Positions 26,819-36,138 of a stretch of 50,467 nucleotides of DNA are shown here, piece after piece; position 1 is the stretch's first letter; each line of letters opens with the position of its first letter. The notes beneath the pieces are model-generated. The model had not been told where the DNA came from, searched no databases, and saw only the letters and a list, made by a program, of their open reading frames with translations. Location of the stretch: positions 1-50,467 of the forward strand of contig JAFROW010000007.1 of the NCBI GenBank assembly GCA_017429505.1, written 5' to 3'. The position numbers and the translations under genes were made by a program. The DNA is from Clostridia bacterium (GTDB lineage Bacteria > Bacillota > Clostridia > TANB77 > CAG-508).

Positions 26819-26885
26819 AATAATCCTATCCTTTCATTCTTTATTAAAGGTATTGTATCTTGCTCTACAAGTTAGTCACACAAAA

Positions 26886-26943
26886 TAAAATACCTCCACT
26901 TTTATTATGGAAGTATTTTATCATACATTTTATTGTTTGTCAA
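26886..26943 (-). promoter_or_regulatory. Promoter with palindrome over the -10, upstream of the DUF2975 operon
   Basis: TTGACA (26943-26938) and TAAAAT (26920-26915) are 17 bases apart. The -10 is the first half of an inverted repeat with arms TAAAATACTTCCA and TGGAGGTATTTTA (26908-26920 and 26886-26898, one mismatch). On RNA the same repeat forms a hairpin at the 5' end; as DNA it could be an operator for the HTH protein. It might also stop transcription from the ABC gene. Confidence 0.65.
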
Positions 26944-27046
26944 TATCAAATTATTGTTTTTCGATATCTTGTTATTTTTACAATAGATTAAATGTATTAT
27001 TTTACAGGCATTTTTCAAATTTTTCAAAGTACCTTATTACATAATC

Positions 27047-30000
27047 TTATTCCGTCCTTAGCGCAATAACCGGATCTTTCTTAGAAGCAGCTTTTGCTGG
27101 AATAAGTCCACCAATTAAAGTTAAAACTACACTTAATACTACTAGCACAACCGCATTTTTGAAATAGAATGCTGCATTAAGAGGAATATTTCCTGTAAAA
27201 TGATGTAATACTTTATTAATAATTGGTACAACAGCATAAGTAAAGCCTATTCCAAATAATCCTGATAAAAGCCCAATTATAAATGTTTCTGCATTAAATA
27301 TTGACGAAATATTGTGTTTTGAAGCACCAATTGCTCTTAAAATTCCAATTTCTTTTGTTCTTTCATATACAGAAATGTATGTTATAATTCCTATCATAAT
27401 TGAAGATACCACAAGGGAAATAGATATGAATGCAATTAAAACATAAGTTACAGCATTTACAATTGTTTTTACAGAGCCCATAAGAATTCCTGTTGTATCT
27501 GTATAATTTATTTCTCTATCTTCATCTCCATCTGCTTTTACTTTTTCATTATATAAATTTATAAAATCTTTAAAATGTTCTTTTCCATCAAAACTTCTAA
27601 AGTAAAATGAAATATATGTTGGCTCTTCTTTATCTTGATATCCAAATTTTGTTAGATTGATTTTTGCATTTGTTTCAGTTTCTGTAAGCATTGCCGTTAT
27701 TACTCTAGTTATTTCTTCTTCTGTCATTTTCATTTTAAAAGATTTGGAAATTTTGTCTTGGTCAACTTTAAATGCTGAAGCAAAACTTTTTGTAAGGTTT
27801 GCTGTAAGTTCTCCTACTTTTGTAAGCACTGTCTTTTTCATCTTAGCTTCTGTCATTGCCTTTCCCATTGTATCAATTGTTTTTTGAATCGCAGTACTTT
27901 TTGTATACTCTTTTAATACTTTATTTTTAATTTCTTTATCAACTTTTGCTTTTAGATTAACATTTTGTAAATCTTCTTTTGAATCTGACATTGATTTTTG
28001 TAATTGTTCTAAAGTTTTTGAATCAACATTTCGTGCATTTTCTGTTGAACTCTGCAATGATTTTTGTAATTGTTCTAAAGTTGAAGAATCTATGTCTTTC
28101 GTCTTATCTAAAGTTGATTTATCTATATTTTCCATATTTGATGCTGTATATGATGCTACATACATCTGAAGCAATCCTTTTAGTAAGCCTGAATAAGCCT
28201 TTTGGTATACATCTTTTGGAATAACATATTTTGTTTCAAGTTCCTTTAAAGCCTTTTGAGCCTCTTTGCTTTTTAAATAATTATCTACTTTCTTATCAAC
28301 ATCATCTAAAGTAAATTCACCTTTTATACTATCAAACATTCCATCTGCCAATGTATTTAATTTATTAGAAAAAGCTTTTTTTGCAGGTGATGTATCTGTA
28401 GTAATAGCATTGTTTATTTGTTTCATATAATTCTCTGTTTGTCTTTTCATTGCATTCTCATCAATATTTATATTAAAAACATTTTTCAAATTTTCAGTAT
28501 CTACTTCCATTAAATCTTTAAAATCTATTCCTAAATCATTTTTCTTTTCATCAAATTTCTTACCAGAAAGCACATCAATCTTTTCATTTTTTTGTTGTTT
28601 TTTTACAATATCTGTTTTTGAAGATTCTTCTATAATATAATCTACCAAATCACTTGTATATGCAACTCCTGGGTTTAAAGCCATTGATGTAACACCCTCT
28701 TTTGCTGTAACTACACCAACTATTTTTAAATTCATTGCCTTTTCATAAAGTTTTTTCATATATTTTTCATCTTCAGACATATCTTCATAAATATCATATT
28801 TTTTGTTATATTTATAAGTATCTGCAGGCATTATAAGCTTCAACTCTTTATTCATCAAATCTTCATAAGTAAATGTCATTGCATCATTTTTTATTTTAAC
28901 TTTCTCACCACTCATTATTTTTTTGACAATATCATTTAATTCTTCTGTATCTCTAAAACCTAATGAATAAACCAATAAATCTGATATTGTACTTCTTTCC
29001 GAAAGAACAATTACCATTTCATCATATTTTTGTGGCCAACGTCCTGCCAAAACATTATAAGAATTATTAAGTGTTTGCCTATCATCTATCATTTGAGAAA
29101 AAACTGAAGATGAAAAAGAACTCATCATACTTGAAGAACCCATTGCTGAACTAAAAAGATTACTTGGATTTAGTTTTGCAATTTTTTTAGTTGCATCTAT
29201 CGAATATATGCTTGGCTCTATGCTATATGAATATTTTATTGAAGAGATGTCATCTTTTACTTCACTATAATTTTCTTCTAAATGTTTTTTAAAGCTTTTT
29301 AAATCATTTGTACTTAGGCTATCTAACATTTTTGAAATATATTGTTCTTCTTTAATCTCATCAGACTCTTCACTTTTATTTTCTTGAGTTGTCATTGAGA
29401 GCAACGCACTTGCAACATCTGTTGTTTCTTGCATTATTGTAAGTGGATAAGATGTTAAAGTATCTTCTTGTATGTGATCAACATAGGCTTGAAATCCATT
29501 TGAAACTGATTGAACAAGAGCGATTCCAATTATACCAATAGAACCTGCAAAAGCAACTAAAATTGTTCTTCCCTTTTTAGTTAATAAGTTATTAAGACTT
29601 AATCTAAATGCAGTCCAAAACTTCATTGAGGTTCTTCCTATTTTTTGTGTTTCTGTTTTTTCTTCTAAATTTTCAGTTATAGGATTAGAATCTTCTGTTA
29701 TTGTTCCATCTAAAATTCTAATAATTCTACTAGAATATTTTTCTGCTAAATCAGGATTATGTGTAACCATTATAATAAGCTTATCTTTCGAAATTTTCTT
29801 TAAAATTTCCATAACCTGAATACTTGTTTTTGTATCTAACGCACCTGTTGGCTCATCTGCTAAAATTATATCTGGATTATTAACTAAAGCTCTTGCTATT
29901 GCAACTCTTTGCATCTGCCCGCCTGAAAGCTGATTTGGTTTTTTATGAATATGGTCTTTAAGTCCAACATCTTCTAAAGCTTTTATTGCTCTTTGCTTTC

Positions 30001-30352
30001 TTTCTTTTTTAGAAATCCCACCTATAGTAAGTGCAAGCTCAACATTTGAAAGAATTGTTTGATGTCCAATTAAATTATAGCTTTGAAAAACAAATCCCAC
30101 TTTATAATTTCTATATGCATCCCAATCTCTATCTTTAAACTTTTTTGTTGACTTTCCATTTATAATTAAATCACCTGAAGTGTATCTATCTAGCCCTCCA
30201 ATTATATTTAAAAGCGTAGTTTTTCCACATCCGCTCTGACCTAAAATAGATACAAATTCAGATTCTCTAAATTTTAAGTTAATCCCTTTTAATGCTTCTA
30301 CCTTTTCATCACCTGTTACATAAATCTTTTTAATATCTCTTAACTCTAGCAT
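27047..30352 (-). CDS. MacB-type ABC transporter, ATPase fused to FtsX-like permease
   Basis: Residues 1-225 are the ATPase: P-loop GQSGCGKT (38-45), signature LSGGQMQR, Walker B IILADEPTGALD and H-loop VTHNP. A first membrane helix follows at about 265. A large external domain of about 550 residues is next, and three C-terminal helices with the FtsX motif YERTKEIGILRAIGASKHNI end the 1101-residue chain. Such proteins move peptides, lipids or antibiotics out of the membrane, or pass force to the envelope (mechanotransmission). The external part carries a 22-residue tandem repeat (STLEQLQKS... and KTLEQLQKS..., DNA period 66 at about 27990-28090). No sensor kinase is adjacent. A TTGATA-17-TATAAT promoter lies upstream. 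Confidence 0.93.
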   Translation of the reverse strand: MLELRDIKKIYVTGDEKVEALKGINLKFRESEFVSILGQSGCGKTTLLNIIGGLDRYTSGDLIINGKSTKKFKDRDWDAYRNYKVGFVFQSYNLIGHQTILSNVELALTIGGISKKERKQRAIKALEDVGLKDHIHKKPNQLSGGQMQRVAIARALVNNPDIILADEPTGALDTKTSIQVMEILKKISKDKLIIMVTHNPDLAEKYSSRIIRILDGTITEDSNPITENLEEKTETQKIGRTSMKFWTAFRLSLNNLLTKKGRTILVAFAGSIGIIGIALVQSVSNGFQAYVDHIQEDTLTSYPLTIMQETTDVASALLSMTTQENKSEESDEIKEEQYISKMLDSLSTNDLKSFKKHLEENYSEVKDDISSIKYSYSIEPSIYSIDATKKIAKLNPSNLFSSAMGSSSMMSSFSSSVFSQMIDDRQTLNNSYNVLAGRWPQKYDEMVIVLSERSTISDLLVYSLGFRDTEELNDIVKKIMSGEKVKIKNDAMTFTYEDLMNKELKLIMPADTYKYNKKYDIYEDMSEDEKYMKKLYEKAMNLKIVGVVTAKEGVTSMALNPGVAYTSDLVDYIIEESSKTDIVKKQQKNEKIDVLSGKKFDEKKNDLGIDFKDLMEVDTENLKNVFNINIDENAMKRQTENYMKQINNAITTDTSPAKKAFSNKLNTLADGMFDSIKGEFTLDDVDKKVDNYLKSKEAQKALKELETKYVIPKDVYQKAYSGLLKGLLQMYVASYTASNMENIDKSTLDKTKDIDSSTLEQLQKSLQSSTENARNVDSKTLEQLQKSMSDSKEDLQNVNLKAKVDKEIKNKVLKEYTKSTAIQKTIDTMGKAMTEAKMKKTVLTKVGELTANLTKSFASAFKVDQDKISKSFKMKMTEEEITRVITAMLTETETNAKINLTKFGYQDKEEPTYISFYFRSFDGKEHFKDFINLYNEKVKADGDEDREINYTDTTGILMGSVKTIVNAVTYVLIAFISISLVVSSIMIGIITYISVYERTKEIGILRAIGASKHNISSIFNAETFIIGLLSGLFGIGFTYAVVPIINKVLHHFTGNIPLNAAFYFKNAVVLVVLSVVLTLIGGLIPAKAASKKDPVIALRTE

Positions 30353-30387
30353 AAATTCGCCCTTTCTATTTTCTTTAATACCTTTGC

Positions 30388-30416
30388 ATTATACCATATA
30401 TATGCCTTAATATCAA
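30388..30416 (-). promoter_or_regulatory. Promoter of the ABC transporter gene
   Basis: TTGATA (30416-30411) and TATAAT (30393-30388) lie 17 bases apart on the minus strand, about 35 bases ahead of the start codon. Confidence 0.7.
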
Positions 30417-30701
30417 TTACATTCAATTTTTTTCACAGGATTTTTACATTAACCCCTACAAATTACATTTACATTTTCACTTGACCAGATTTTTACATTT
30501 ATAAATTTTTTATAGAAATCTGAAGCTCCTTTTTATATATAAAATTTTAATTATATTTTATAAATAATTGGAAGTATCCACATAACAGCATACATTCTTA
30601 ATAAATTTATGCTCATATACTATTCAAAATACGATATAAGCATTTTTTCTCAGAAATCTAATCATTTTTAATAAAACACATATAAAAAACTTCTTAAATA
30701 G
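30417..30701. other. Gene-free AT-rich stretch
   Basis: No reading frame, RNA or clear repeat is supported here beyond the ABC promoter on one side and the gtrA terminator on the other. A phrase like GATTTTTACATT occurs twice (about 30437 and 30488) without clear meaning. Confidence 0.5.
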
Positions 30702-30736
30702 AAAAAAAAACAATAGCTGGAAGTTTCCAACTATTT
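30702..30736 (-). terminator. Terminator of the GtrA-family gene
   Basis: Minus strand AATAGTTGGA and TCCAGCTATT form a 10-bp stem (one G-U pair) with a 4-base loop, then G and nine T. Confidence 0.88.
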
Positions 30737-30797
30737 ATCATTTATAACATAAAAAAATATATATAATCTCTTCATAAAGATTGTTTATTTATATAGT

Positions 30798-31202
30798 TTA
30801 TTTGTTTTTTGTATCTATGCTCCCTCTAAATACAACATATTTATCATATAAATATTCTAAAATAAAATTACATAACATATTTAAAAGTGTAACTAAAATA
30901 TCATTCCACCCTAAATTTTCTGCTAAATAATTTCCAGCAATTGTTGAAGCAGGAGTAAATATTGCATAAAAAATCACAACTTTTATCATAGCAATTGGTA
31001 CATTGTTTGCAGACTTAAATGTATATTCTCTGTTTAATGTAAAATTCCATATAACAGATGCAATTAATGCAATTAAATACTTTGGCCAATATGTCCATCT
31101 TGTAAATTTATCCAATATTGCAAATAATACTATTTCGATGATTCCTGCTGATATTGAAAATAGTGTGAATTTTATTGTTCTTATTAATTCTTTTTTATCC
31201 AT
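30798..31202 (-). CDS. GtrA-family membrane protein
   Basis: GtrA proteins are thought to help move polyprenyl-linked sugars across the membrane for glycosylation of wall polymers. The 134-residue protein has four hydrophobic helices, with the family features KFTLFSISAGIIEIVLFAIL in the first, NFTLNREYTFKS after the second, and NFILEYLYDKYVVFR at the end. ATG 31202 has GGAAGG nine bases upstream and is preferred over the in-frame ATG 27 bases earlier. No glycosyltransferase gene is adjacent, so its partner is elsewhere. Confidence 0.9.
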   Translation of the reverse strand: MDKKELIRTIKFTLFSISAGIIEIVLFAILDKFTRWTYWPKYLIALIASVIWNFTLNREYTFKSANNVPIAMIKVVIFYAIFTPASTIAGNYLAENLGWNDILVTLLNMLCNFILEYLYDKYVVFRGSIDTKNK

Positions 31203-31300
31203 TTTTTTATACCTTCCAACTGAATACAATTTGAAAATTGCAATAATAAGCCTATTTAAACTTTATATTAGCAAAATTTTGTCTACACAAATTTTTTTAA

Positions 31301-32181
31301 CTATTTATTAATTACTAAAAGATTTAAAAATTTTTCAATCTCATATCCAAGTTGTTCTTCTTTTTCATAATAAGTATGATCTGCCCCATCAATATAGCTA
31401 ATATCTTTATTTGGATTATGAATTTTAGTATTCATAAATTCTGCTAAATCTTTTGCGTCTTGATTTATAAGTTCATTAACATTTCCCCATCTCATAAAAA
31501 GTGGCACTTCTATTTTGTTAAAATTTCAAACTCATAATCCTTTTCATCAAATCTTGCAAAATCTATATCTTGATAATATTTTGCATATTGTAAATAACTT
31601 CTAACAGAAATTGGATGCATAAAACATTTAAATGGCATTAAATCCATTATCTCTCCCTTTGCTGCCTTTTCCTCTGCAATTTTTAAATATGTATCATCTT
31701 TTCCCATTTCAATAGTATCACTTGTATCACACAAAGATAATAAAATAATTGCCTTTACATTATTTAAATACTTGCTACTTTCTTCTTTTAATCTATTATA
31801 AGTATAAACCACTTTTGTTGAGCCCAAACTGTGTCCTTGTAAATATATATTCTCATATCCTAAACTTAATGCAAACTCCATTGCTCCTACTATATCATAA
31901 TAACAATCTTCAATTTTTTCGTAGGCTGTTCCTCCAAGAAAACTTGCTGTTTCACTTTTAATGTATCTTACAACTTCACTTCCTCTATTGTTAAAACACA
32001 ATGTATCTACTTTAATATTTTCTACTTTTTGTGCAATTGTTCTTTCTCTTTTTTTGAAACAATTACTTACCATTCCGTGTATTTGAATTAATATCTTGTT
32101 TGTTTTTTCTTCACATTTATTTAATATTCCATCTAAAATAATTCCATCTGAAGCTGTAAATTTAACTATTTCCGCGTTCAT
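31301..32181 (-). pseudogene. Alpha/beta hydrolase with a one-base frameshift
   Basis: The first 223 codons contain ILIQIHGMVSNCFK, DTLCFNNRGSE, the nucleophile elbow LQGHSLGSTKV and the cap segment up to FEILTK, where the frame stops. The second frame resumes as IEVPLFMRWGNVNELINQDA and carries the catalytic His in GADHTYYEKE, ending at 31301. Adding one A to the four-A run at 31513-31516 restores TKIEVPLF without loss of a residue. The family is the COG1073-like serine hydrolases of unknown substrate. Sequence error is as likely as a true mutation. Confidence 0.85.
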
Positions 32182-32191
32182 AAAATCCCTC

Positions 32192-34054
32192 CTATATTTT
32201 TTTACTTAACATTCTGAGTGAATTAAAAATCGCAATAACCGAAACTCCAACATCTGCAAAGACTGCAGCCCACAATGTAGCAATTCCTAATGCACTTAAA
32301 ACTAAAATTAAAATTTTAACAAAAATTGCAAATACTATATTTTCTCGAACAATTTTCATTGTCTTTTTAGAAATTTTTATTGCTGTATTTATTTTTGAAG
32401 GCTCATCTGTCATTATAACAATATCTGATGCCTCAATTGCGCTATCTGAGCCTAAAGCTCCCATTGCAATTCCTATATCTGCAAGAGCAAGCACTGGTGC
32501 GTCATTTATTCCATCACCCACATAAGCTATCTTCTTGTTTTCACCTTTTTCTTTTAATAATTGTTCCATCTTTTCAGTCTTTCCATCTGGCAAAAGCTCT
32601 GAATGAACTTTATCTATTCCTATTTTTTTTGAAATATGTTCAGCAATTTCTTTTTTATCTCCTGTAAGCATTATTGTTTGTTTTATTCCATTTTTCTTAA
32701 TCAGATAAATAGCTTTTACAGAATCATCTTTAATTTTATCAGAAATTAATATTGTACCTGAAAATACTCCATCTATTGCAATATACAAAATAGTCCCAAT
32801 TTCTTTACTTTTTTCAAAAGAAATATTATTTTCTTCCATTAATTTTTCATTTCCAACCAAAATCTGTTTTTCATGATTATTGACTTTTGCTTCTTCAATT
32901 TTTGCAATAATGCCCTTTCCTGAAATTTCCTTAACATCTTTTATTTTTATTTCTTCAGCATTTTTGTTATATGCTTTTTTTATCGATTTTGCAATTGGGT
33001 GATTTGAGTACCATTCTGCCAATGCTGCAATTTCTAATAACTCCTCTTTTGTTAATCCTACAGGCTCTATTTTCTGAACATCAAAAACTCCTTCTGTTAA
33101 TGTTCCTGTTTTATCAAACACAATTGTTTCAAGGCTTGCCAATGCTTCTAAGTAATTACTTCCTTTTATAAGAATACCATTTTTTGAAGCTCCTCCAATT
33201 CCTCCAAAAAAACTTAAAGGTATTGAAATAACTAAGGCACATGGACATGATACAACTAAAAATGACAATGCTCTATAAATCCATTCTGAAAAAGTCGCAC
33301 CATTTATTAATAATGGAGGAATTATTGCTAATGCCACAGCAATTATTACTACAATTGGAGTATAATATTTTGCAAATTTTGTAATAAATTTTTCTGATTT
33401 AGATTTTTTACTACTTGCATTTTCAACTAATTCCAGAATTTTGCTAACAGTAGAATCGTCATATTTCTTTGTAACTTTTATTTTTAAAATTCCATCTAAA
33501 TTTATGCAACCACTCAAAACTTCTTCATCTTTGCAAACTTTCTTAGGTGTAGGCTCTCCTGTTAATGCTTTTGTATCTACAAAAGATGTTCCCTCTTCTA
33601 TTACTCCATCTATTGGCACTTTTTCACCCGGTTTTACAATTATTATCTCACCTATTTTAACGTTATCAGGATCTACTTTCTCTTCTTTTCCATCTCTTAA
33701 AACATTTGCATGATCTGGTCTAATATCCATTAAACTTGAAATTGATTTCCTAGATTTATCAACTGCGTAGTCTTGAAAAATTTCTCCTATTTGATAAAAC
33801 AGCATTACTGCAACCGCTTCAGGAAATTCTCCTATTGCAAAAGCCCCAATTGTCGCAACACTCATTAGAAAATTCTCGTCAAATACTTTTCCTCTTTTTA
33901 TATTTCTTACAGCTTTTTTTAGAATTTCAAATCCAACTATTAAATAGCTCAGAATATATATAATTCTATTTATCCAAATATTTGGAAACATCACAAGCAA
34001 AGCAATTACAAACAAAACCGCAGAAATAATAATTTTATATAATCTTTTTTTCAT
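32192..34054 (-). CDS. Heavy-metal translocating P-type ATPase (Zn/Cd/Pb type)
   Basis: P1B ATPases export transition metals using ATP. The 620-residue protein has the membrane metal site SCPCAL (CPC), the phosphorylation motif DKTGTLT, the HP motif in SNHPIAKSI, the TGE loop ALTGEPTPKK and the hinge GDGINDAPVLALADIGIAMG. CPC plus a late D in the last helix (FADVGVSVIAIFN) points to the Zn/Cd/Pb subgroup. It lacks the usual N-terminal metal-binding domain, which is encoded as a separate 73-residue protein just upstream (34131-34352). Both are probably one operon. Confidence 0.94.
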   Translation of the reverse strand: MKKRLYKIIISAVLFVIALLVMFPNIWINRIIYILSYLIVGFEILKKAVRNIKRGKVFDENFLMSVATIGAFAIGEFPEAVAVMLFYQIGEIFQDYAVDKSRKSISSLMDIRPDHANVLRDGKEEKVDPDNVKIGEIIIVKPGEKVPIDGVIEEGTSFVDTKALTGEPTPKKVCKDEEVLSGCINLDGILKIKVTKKYDDSTVSKILELVENASSKKSKSEKFITKFAKYYTPIVVIIAVALAIIPPLLINGATFSEWIYRALSFLVVSCPCALVISIPLSFFGGIGGASKNGILIKGSNYLEALASLETIVFDKTGTLTEGVFDVQKIEPVGLTKEELLEIAALAEWYSNHPIAKSIKKAYNKNAEEIKIKDVKEISGKGIIAKIEEAKVNNHEKQILVGNEKLMEENNISFEKSKEIGTILYIAIDGVFSGTILISDKIKDDSVKAIYLIKKNGIKQTIMLTGDKKEIAEHISKKIGIDKVHSELLPDGKTEKMEQLLKEKGENKKIAYVGDGINDAPVLALADIGIAMGALGSDSAIEASDIVIMTDEPSKINTAIKISKKTMKIVRENIVFAIFVKILILVLSALGIATLWAAVFADVGVSVIAIFNSLRMLSKKI

Positions 34055-34130
34055 AAACTTAAATCCCTTCCATTGTTACATTCATTTATAATAAGTCTAT
34101 AAATCTTCTATTGTTACTTTATATTTTTAT

Positions 34131-34352
34131 TTAAATTTCTTCTATAGTAACATCAGGTTCTTCTTTTTTAATAACTTTTTTAACATTTTCCATTACTTCG
34201 TTTTTATTTTCTTCACTACACTCAATAATTAATCTTTCTGTCATAAAACTAATACTTGCCTCATCTACTCCATCAATTTTTTCTATTGCTCTTTCAAGCT
34301 CTGCAGCACAATTTGCGCAATCTAATCCCTTAATTTTAAATTTGTTTTTCAT
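34131..34352 (-). CDS. Stand-alone heavy-metal-associated (HMA) protein
   Basis: The 73-residue protein is one ferredoxin-like HMA domain with the metal site GLDCANCAAE (two cysteines, residues about 11 and 14). It has the usual pattern AIEKIDGVDEASISFMTERL. Acidic residues are frequent. It likely hands metal to, or senses it for, the P-type ATPase encoded 76 bases downstream. The promoter region ahead of it contains a nested palindrome (34423-34546). In many clostridia this domain is fused to the ATPase; here it is split off. Confidence 0.93.
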   Translation of the reverse strand: MKNKFKIKGLDCANCAAELERAIEKIDGVDEASISFMTERLIIECSEENKNEVMENVKKVIKKEEPDVTIEEI

Positions 34353-34422
34353 AATTTTTTCCTACCTCTCTATAATATCTTGTATATAGTATATTAAAAT
34401 TCCCGCTATCATTTCAATCTTT

Positions 34423-34546
34423 AATTTAGCATATGTACTAAATGAATTAATTTTTATATCTATTGCCTTAATAGATATACATTTTTTAATTTGAAAGATG
34501 AATTATTTTTCACCTTTATTATACTTGTATTTATGCTAAATTGTCA
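34423..34546 (-). promoter_or_regulatory. Promoter and nested palindromes of the metal-ATPase operon
   Basis: TTGACA (34546-34551 region, minus strand) and TATAAT, 18 bases apart, drive the HMA gene. The leader contains a perfect inverted repeat TATATCTATT-5-AATAGATATA (34455-34464 and 34470-34479). Outer arms AATTTAGCAT and ATGCTAAATT (about 34423 and 34534) begin within the promoter spacer. An ArsR/CadC- or Fur-type metal regulator site is possible; no regulator gene is adjacent. Confidence 0.55.
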
Positions 34547-34678
34547 ATACTAATTTTTATCTAAATTTTCTATCTTACGGCTTCAAGCATTTGATGTATT
34601 TTTTTTAAAATCTATTGAAAATTTTGTAATAATATTGTAAAATAATTTTAATAAAAATGTAACAAAGGAAAGAAAGAA

Positions 34679-35686
34679 ATGAAGAAAATATTTATACAAA
34701 TACGTACTTTAGTTAAATTTGCGCTTTTAATAACTATTTCTATATTCTTAATACTTGGAGTTGTTGCAATTGTTTATAAACCTATATATAGTGTAACTCT
34801 AAATGGTGAAGTAATAGGATATTGCAAAGATAAAAGTAAATTACAAGCAAGAATAAATAATTATATGGAACATGGAGATGAGTCTACGGAAAACTCAAAT
34901 CTAGCTTTTATTTCTATAGACAAACTTCCAAGTTATAAAATGTGTTTATTAAAAAGAGGCATAAACACAAATGATGAAGAAATCTTTAATATAGTTATTA
35001 AAAATGGAATTCCATATTATAAATATTATGCTATTTTAGATGATGACGACGAAAAGATATATGTTTCTAATTTTAAAAAAGCTGAAAAAATTATAAAGAA
35101 ATTAAAAGAAAAAGAAAGCAATAATATTAAAGATATATCTATAGTAGAAAAATATGAAAAAAAATTAAAAGATTTTACAGATGTAGATACTGCTGTTTCC
35201 AAGCTTTATGAGAAAAAGCCAGTAGTAAGAGTGGCAGCAACAAAAAACTATTCATCTGGTGGTAGAGTATCTACAGCACGAAATATGTCACGTTCAAAAA
35301 TTAACTTAGGTTTATCTTTATCTAAGCCTATATCAGGTACAATTTCATCAAGATTTGGATCTATGAGTAGAGTAAGATCAGGTGCACATACAGGTCTTGA
35401 TATAGCAGCACCTTATGGTACAAAAATAAAAGCAGCAGCACCTGGTAAAGTTGTTTTTGCAGGTTACAAAGGAGCTTACGGAAAAATGATAGCTATAGAC
35501 CACGGAAATGGTGTAATGACTTATTATGGACATTGTAGTAGTTTAATAGCTTCTGTTGGTCAAAAAGTTTCTCAAGGCACTATAATCGCAGCAGTTGGTT
35601 CAACAGGAAATTCTACAGGTAACCATCTTCACTTAGAAATTAGAGTTAATGGAGTTGCATATAATCCGCAAAATTATGTATATTAA
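34679..35686 (+). CDS. M23-family peptidoglycan endopeptidase, membrane-anchored
   Basis: The 335-residue protein has an N-terminal membrane helix (LVKFALLITISIFLILGVVA, about residues 12-31). A linker domain of about 160 residues follows, and then a LytM/M23 domain. The zinc ligands are visible in GAHTGLD and in HLHLEIR, with YGHCSSL between them. These enzymes cut peptide cross-bridges in peptidoglycan. The layout (anchor, coil-like linker, catalytic domain) is that of SpoIIQ/SpoIIIAH-era or cell-division wall remodellers; with both Zn motifs present it is probably active, unlike many SpoIIQ. It is monocistronic with its own terminator. Confidence 0.92.
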   Translation: MKKIFIQIRTLVKFALLITISIFLILGVVAIVYKPIYSVTLNGEVIGYCKDKSKLQARINNYMEHGDESTENSNLAFISIDKLPSYKMCLLKRGINTNDEEIFNIVIKNGIPYYKYYAILDDDDEKIYVSNFKKAEKIIKKLKEKESNNIKDISIVEKYEKKLKDFTDVDTAVSKLYEKKPVVRVAATKNYSSGGRVSTARNMSRSKINLGLSLSKPISGTISSRFGSMSRVRSGAHTGLDIAAPYGTKIKAAAPGKVVFAGYKGAYGKMIAIDHGNGVMTYYGHCSSLIASVGQKVSQGTIIAAVGSTGNSTGNHLHLEIRVNGVAYNPQNYVY

Positions 35687-35717
35687 AAGCCTTATCATTT
35701 AAGATAGGCTTTTTTTC
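35686..35717 (+). terminator. Terminator of the M23 peptidase gene
   Basis: AAGCCTTATC pairs with GATAGGCTT around a short loop and is followed by seven T, starting at the stop codon. Confidence 0.88.
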
Positions 35718-35725
35718 ATAAAGAT

Positions 35726-35771
35726 ATAAATCCGCCTTATAAAGATTAACGTATCTTGGCGGATTTTAATT
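35726..35771. terminator. Bidirectional hairpin after trxA
   Basis: AAATCCGCC and GGCGGATTT enclose a smaller AAGAT/ATCTT stem. On the plus strand it is followed by TTAATTTTTTT; on the minus strand the T-run is weaker. It sits 11 bases past the trxA stop codon. Confidence 0.65.
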
Positions 35772-35781
35772 TTTTTTATTA

Positions 35782-36090
35782 TTATTTTATAACTTCTTCA
35801 ATTTCTTGTTTCGGTGTTACCCCAACAAAAGTTTTTACAATATTTCCATTTTTAAAAACTAAAATTGTAGGAATACTCATAACATTGTATTTAATAGCTA
35901 GTTCTTGATTATCATCAACATTTACTTTTCCTACCTTTATATTTTCTGCATTTTCTTCTGCAATTGTATCAATTACAGGAGACATCATTTTACAAGGTCC
36001 ACACCAATCTGCATAAAAATCTACGATTGTTGTTTTATCAGAATTTATAACCTCGTTTTCAAAATTTTCTTCATTAAAAATATTTACCAT
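35782..36090 (-). CDS. trxA: Thioredoxin
   Basis: The 102-residue protein has the redox site DWCGPCK and the cis-Pro loop MSIPTILVFKNG, with a normal thioredoxin length. It reduces protein disulfides in the cytoplasm and is recycled by the reductase encoded just upstream. ATG 36090 is preferred because AAAGGATG lies about nine bases ahead, while the earlier ATG (36099) almost touches it. A nested palindrome (36139-36230) lies in the gap to trxB. The gene is the last of the gpx-regulator-trxB-trxA run. Confidence 0.96.
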   Translation of the reverse strand: MVNIFNEENFENEVINSDKTTIVDFYADWCGPCKMMSPVIDTIAEENAENIKVGKVNVDDNQELAIKYNVMSIPTILVFKNGNIVKTFVGVTPKQEIEEVIK

Positions 36091-36138
36091 TTTTTTCATC
36101 CTTTCATTTTTATATTTTTTCCTATTGAAAAAGAATTA

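Noticed and set aside
27975-28130. CRISPR-like or intergenic tandem repeat
   Set aside because: The 66-bp period lies in frame within the ABC transporter gene and encodes a protein repeat.
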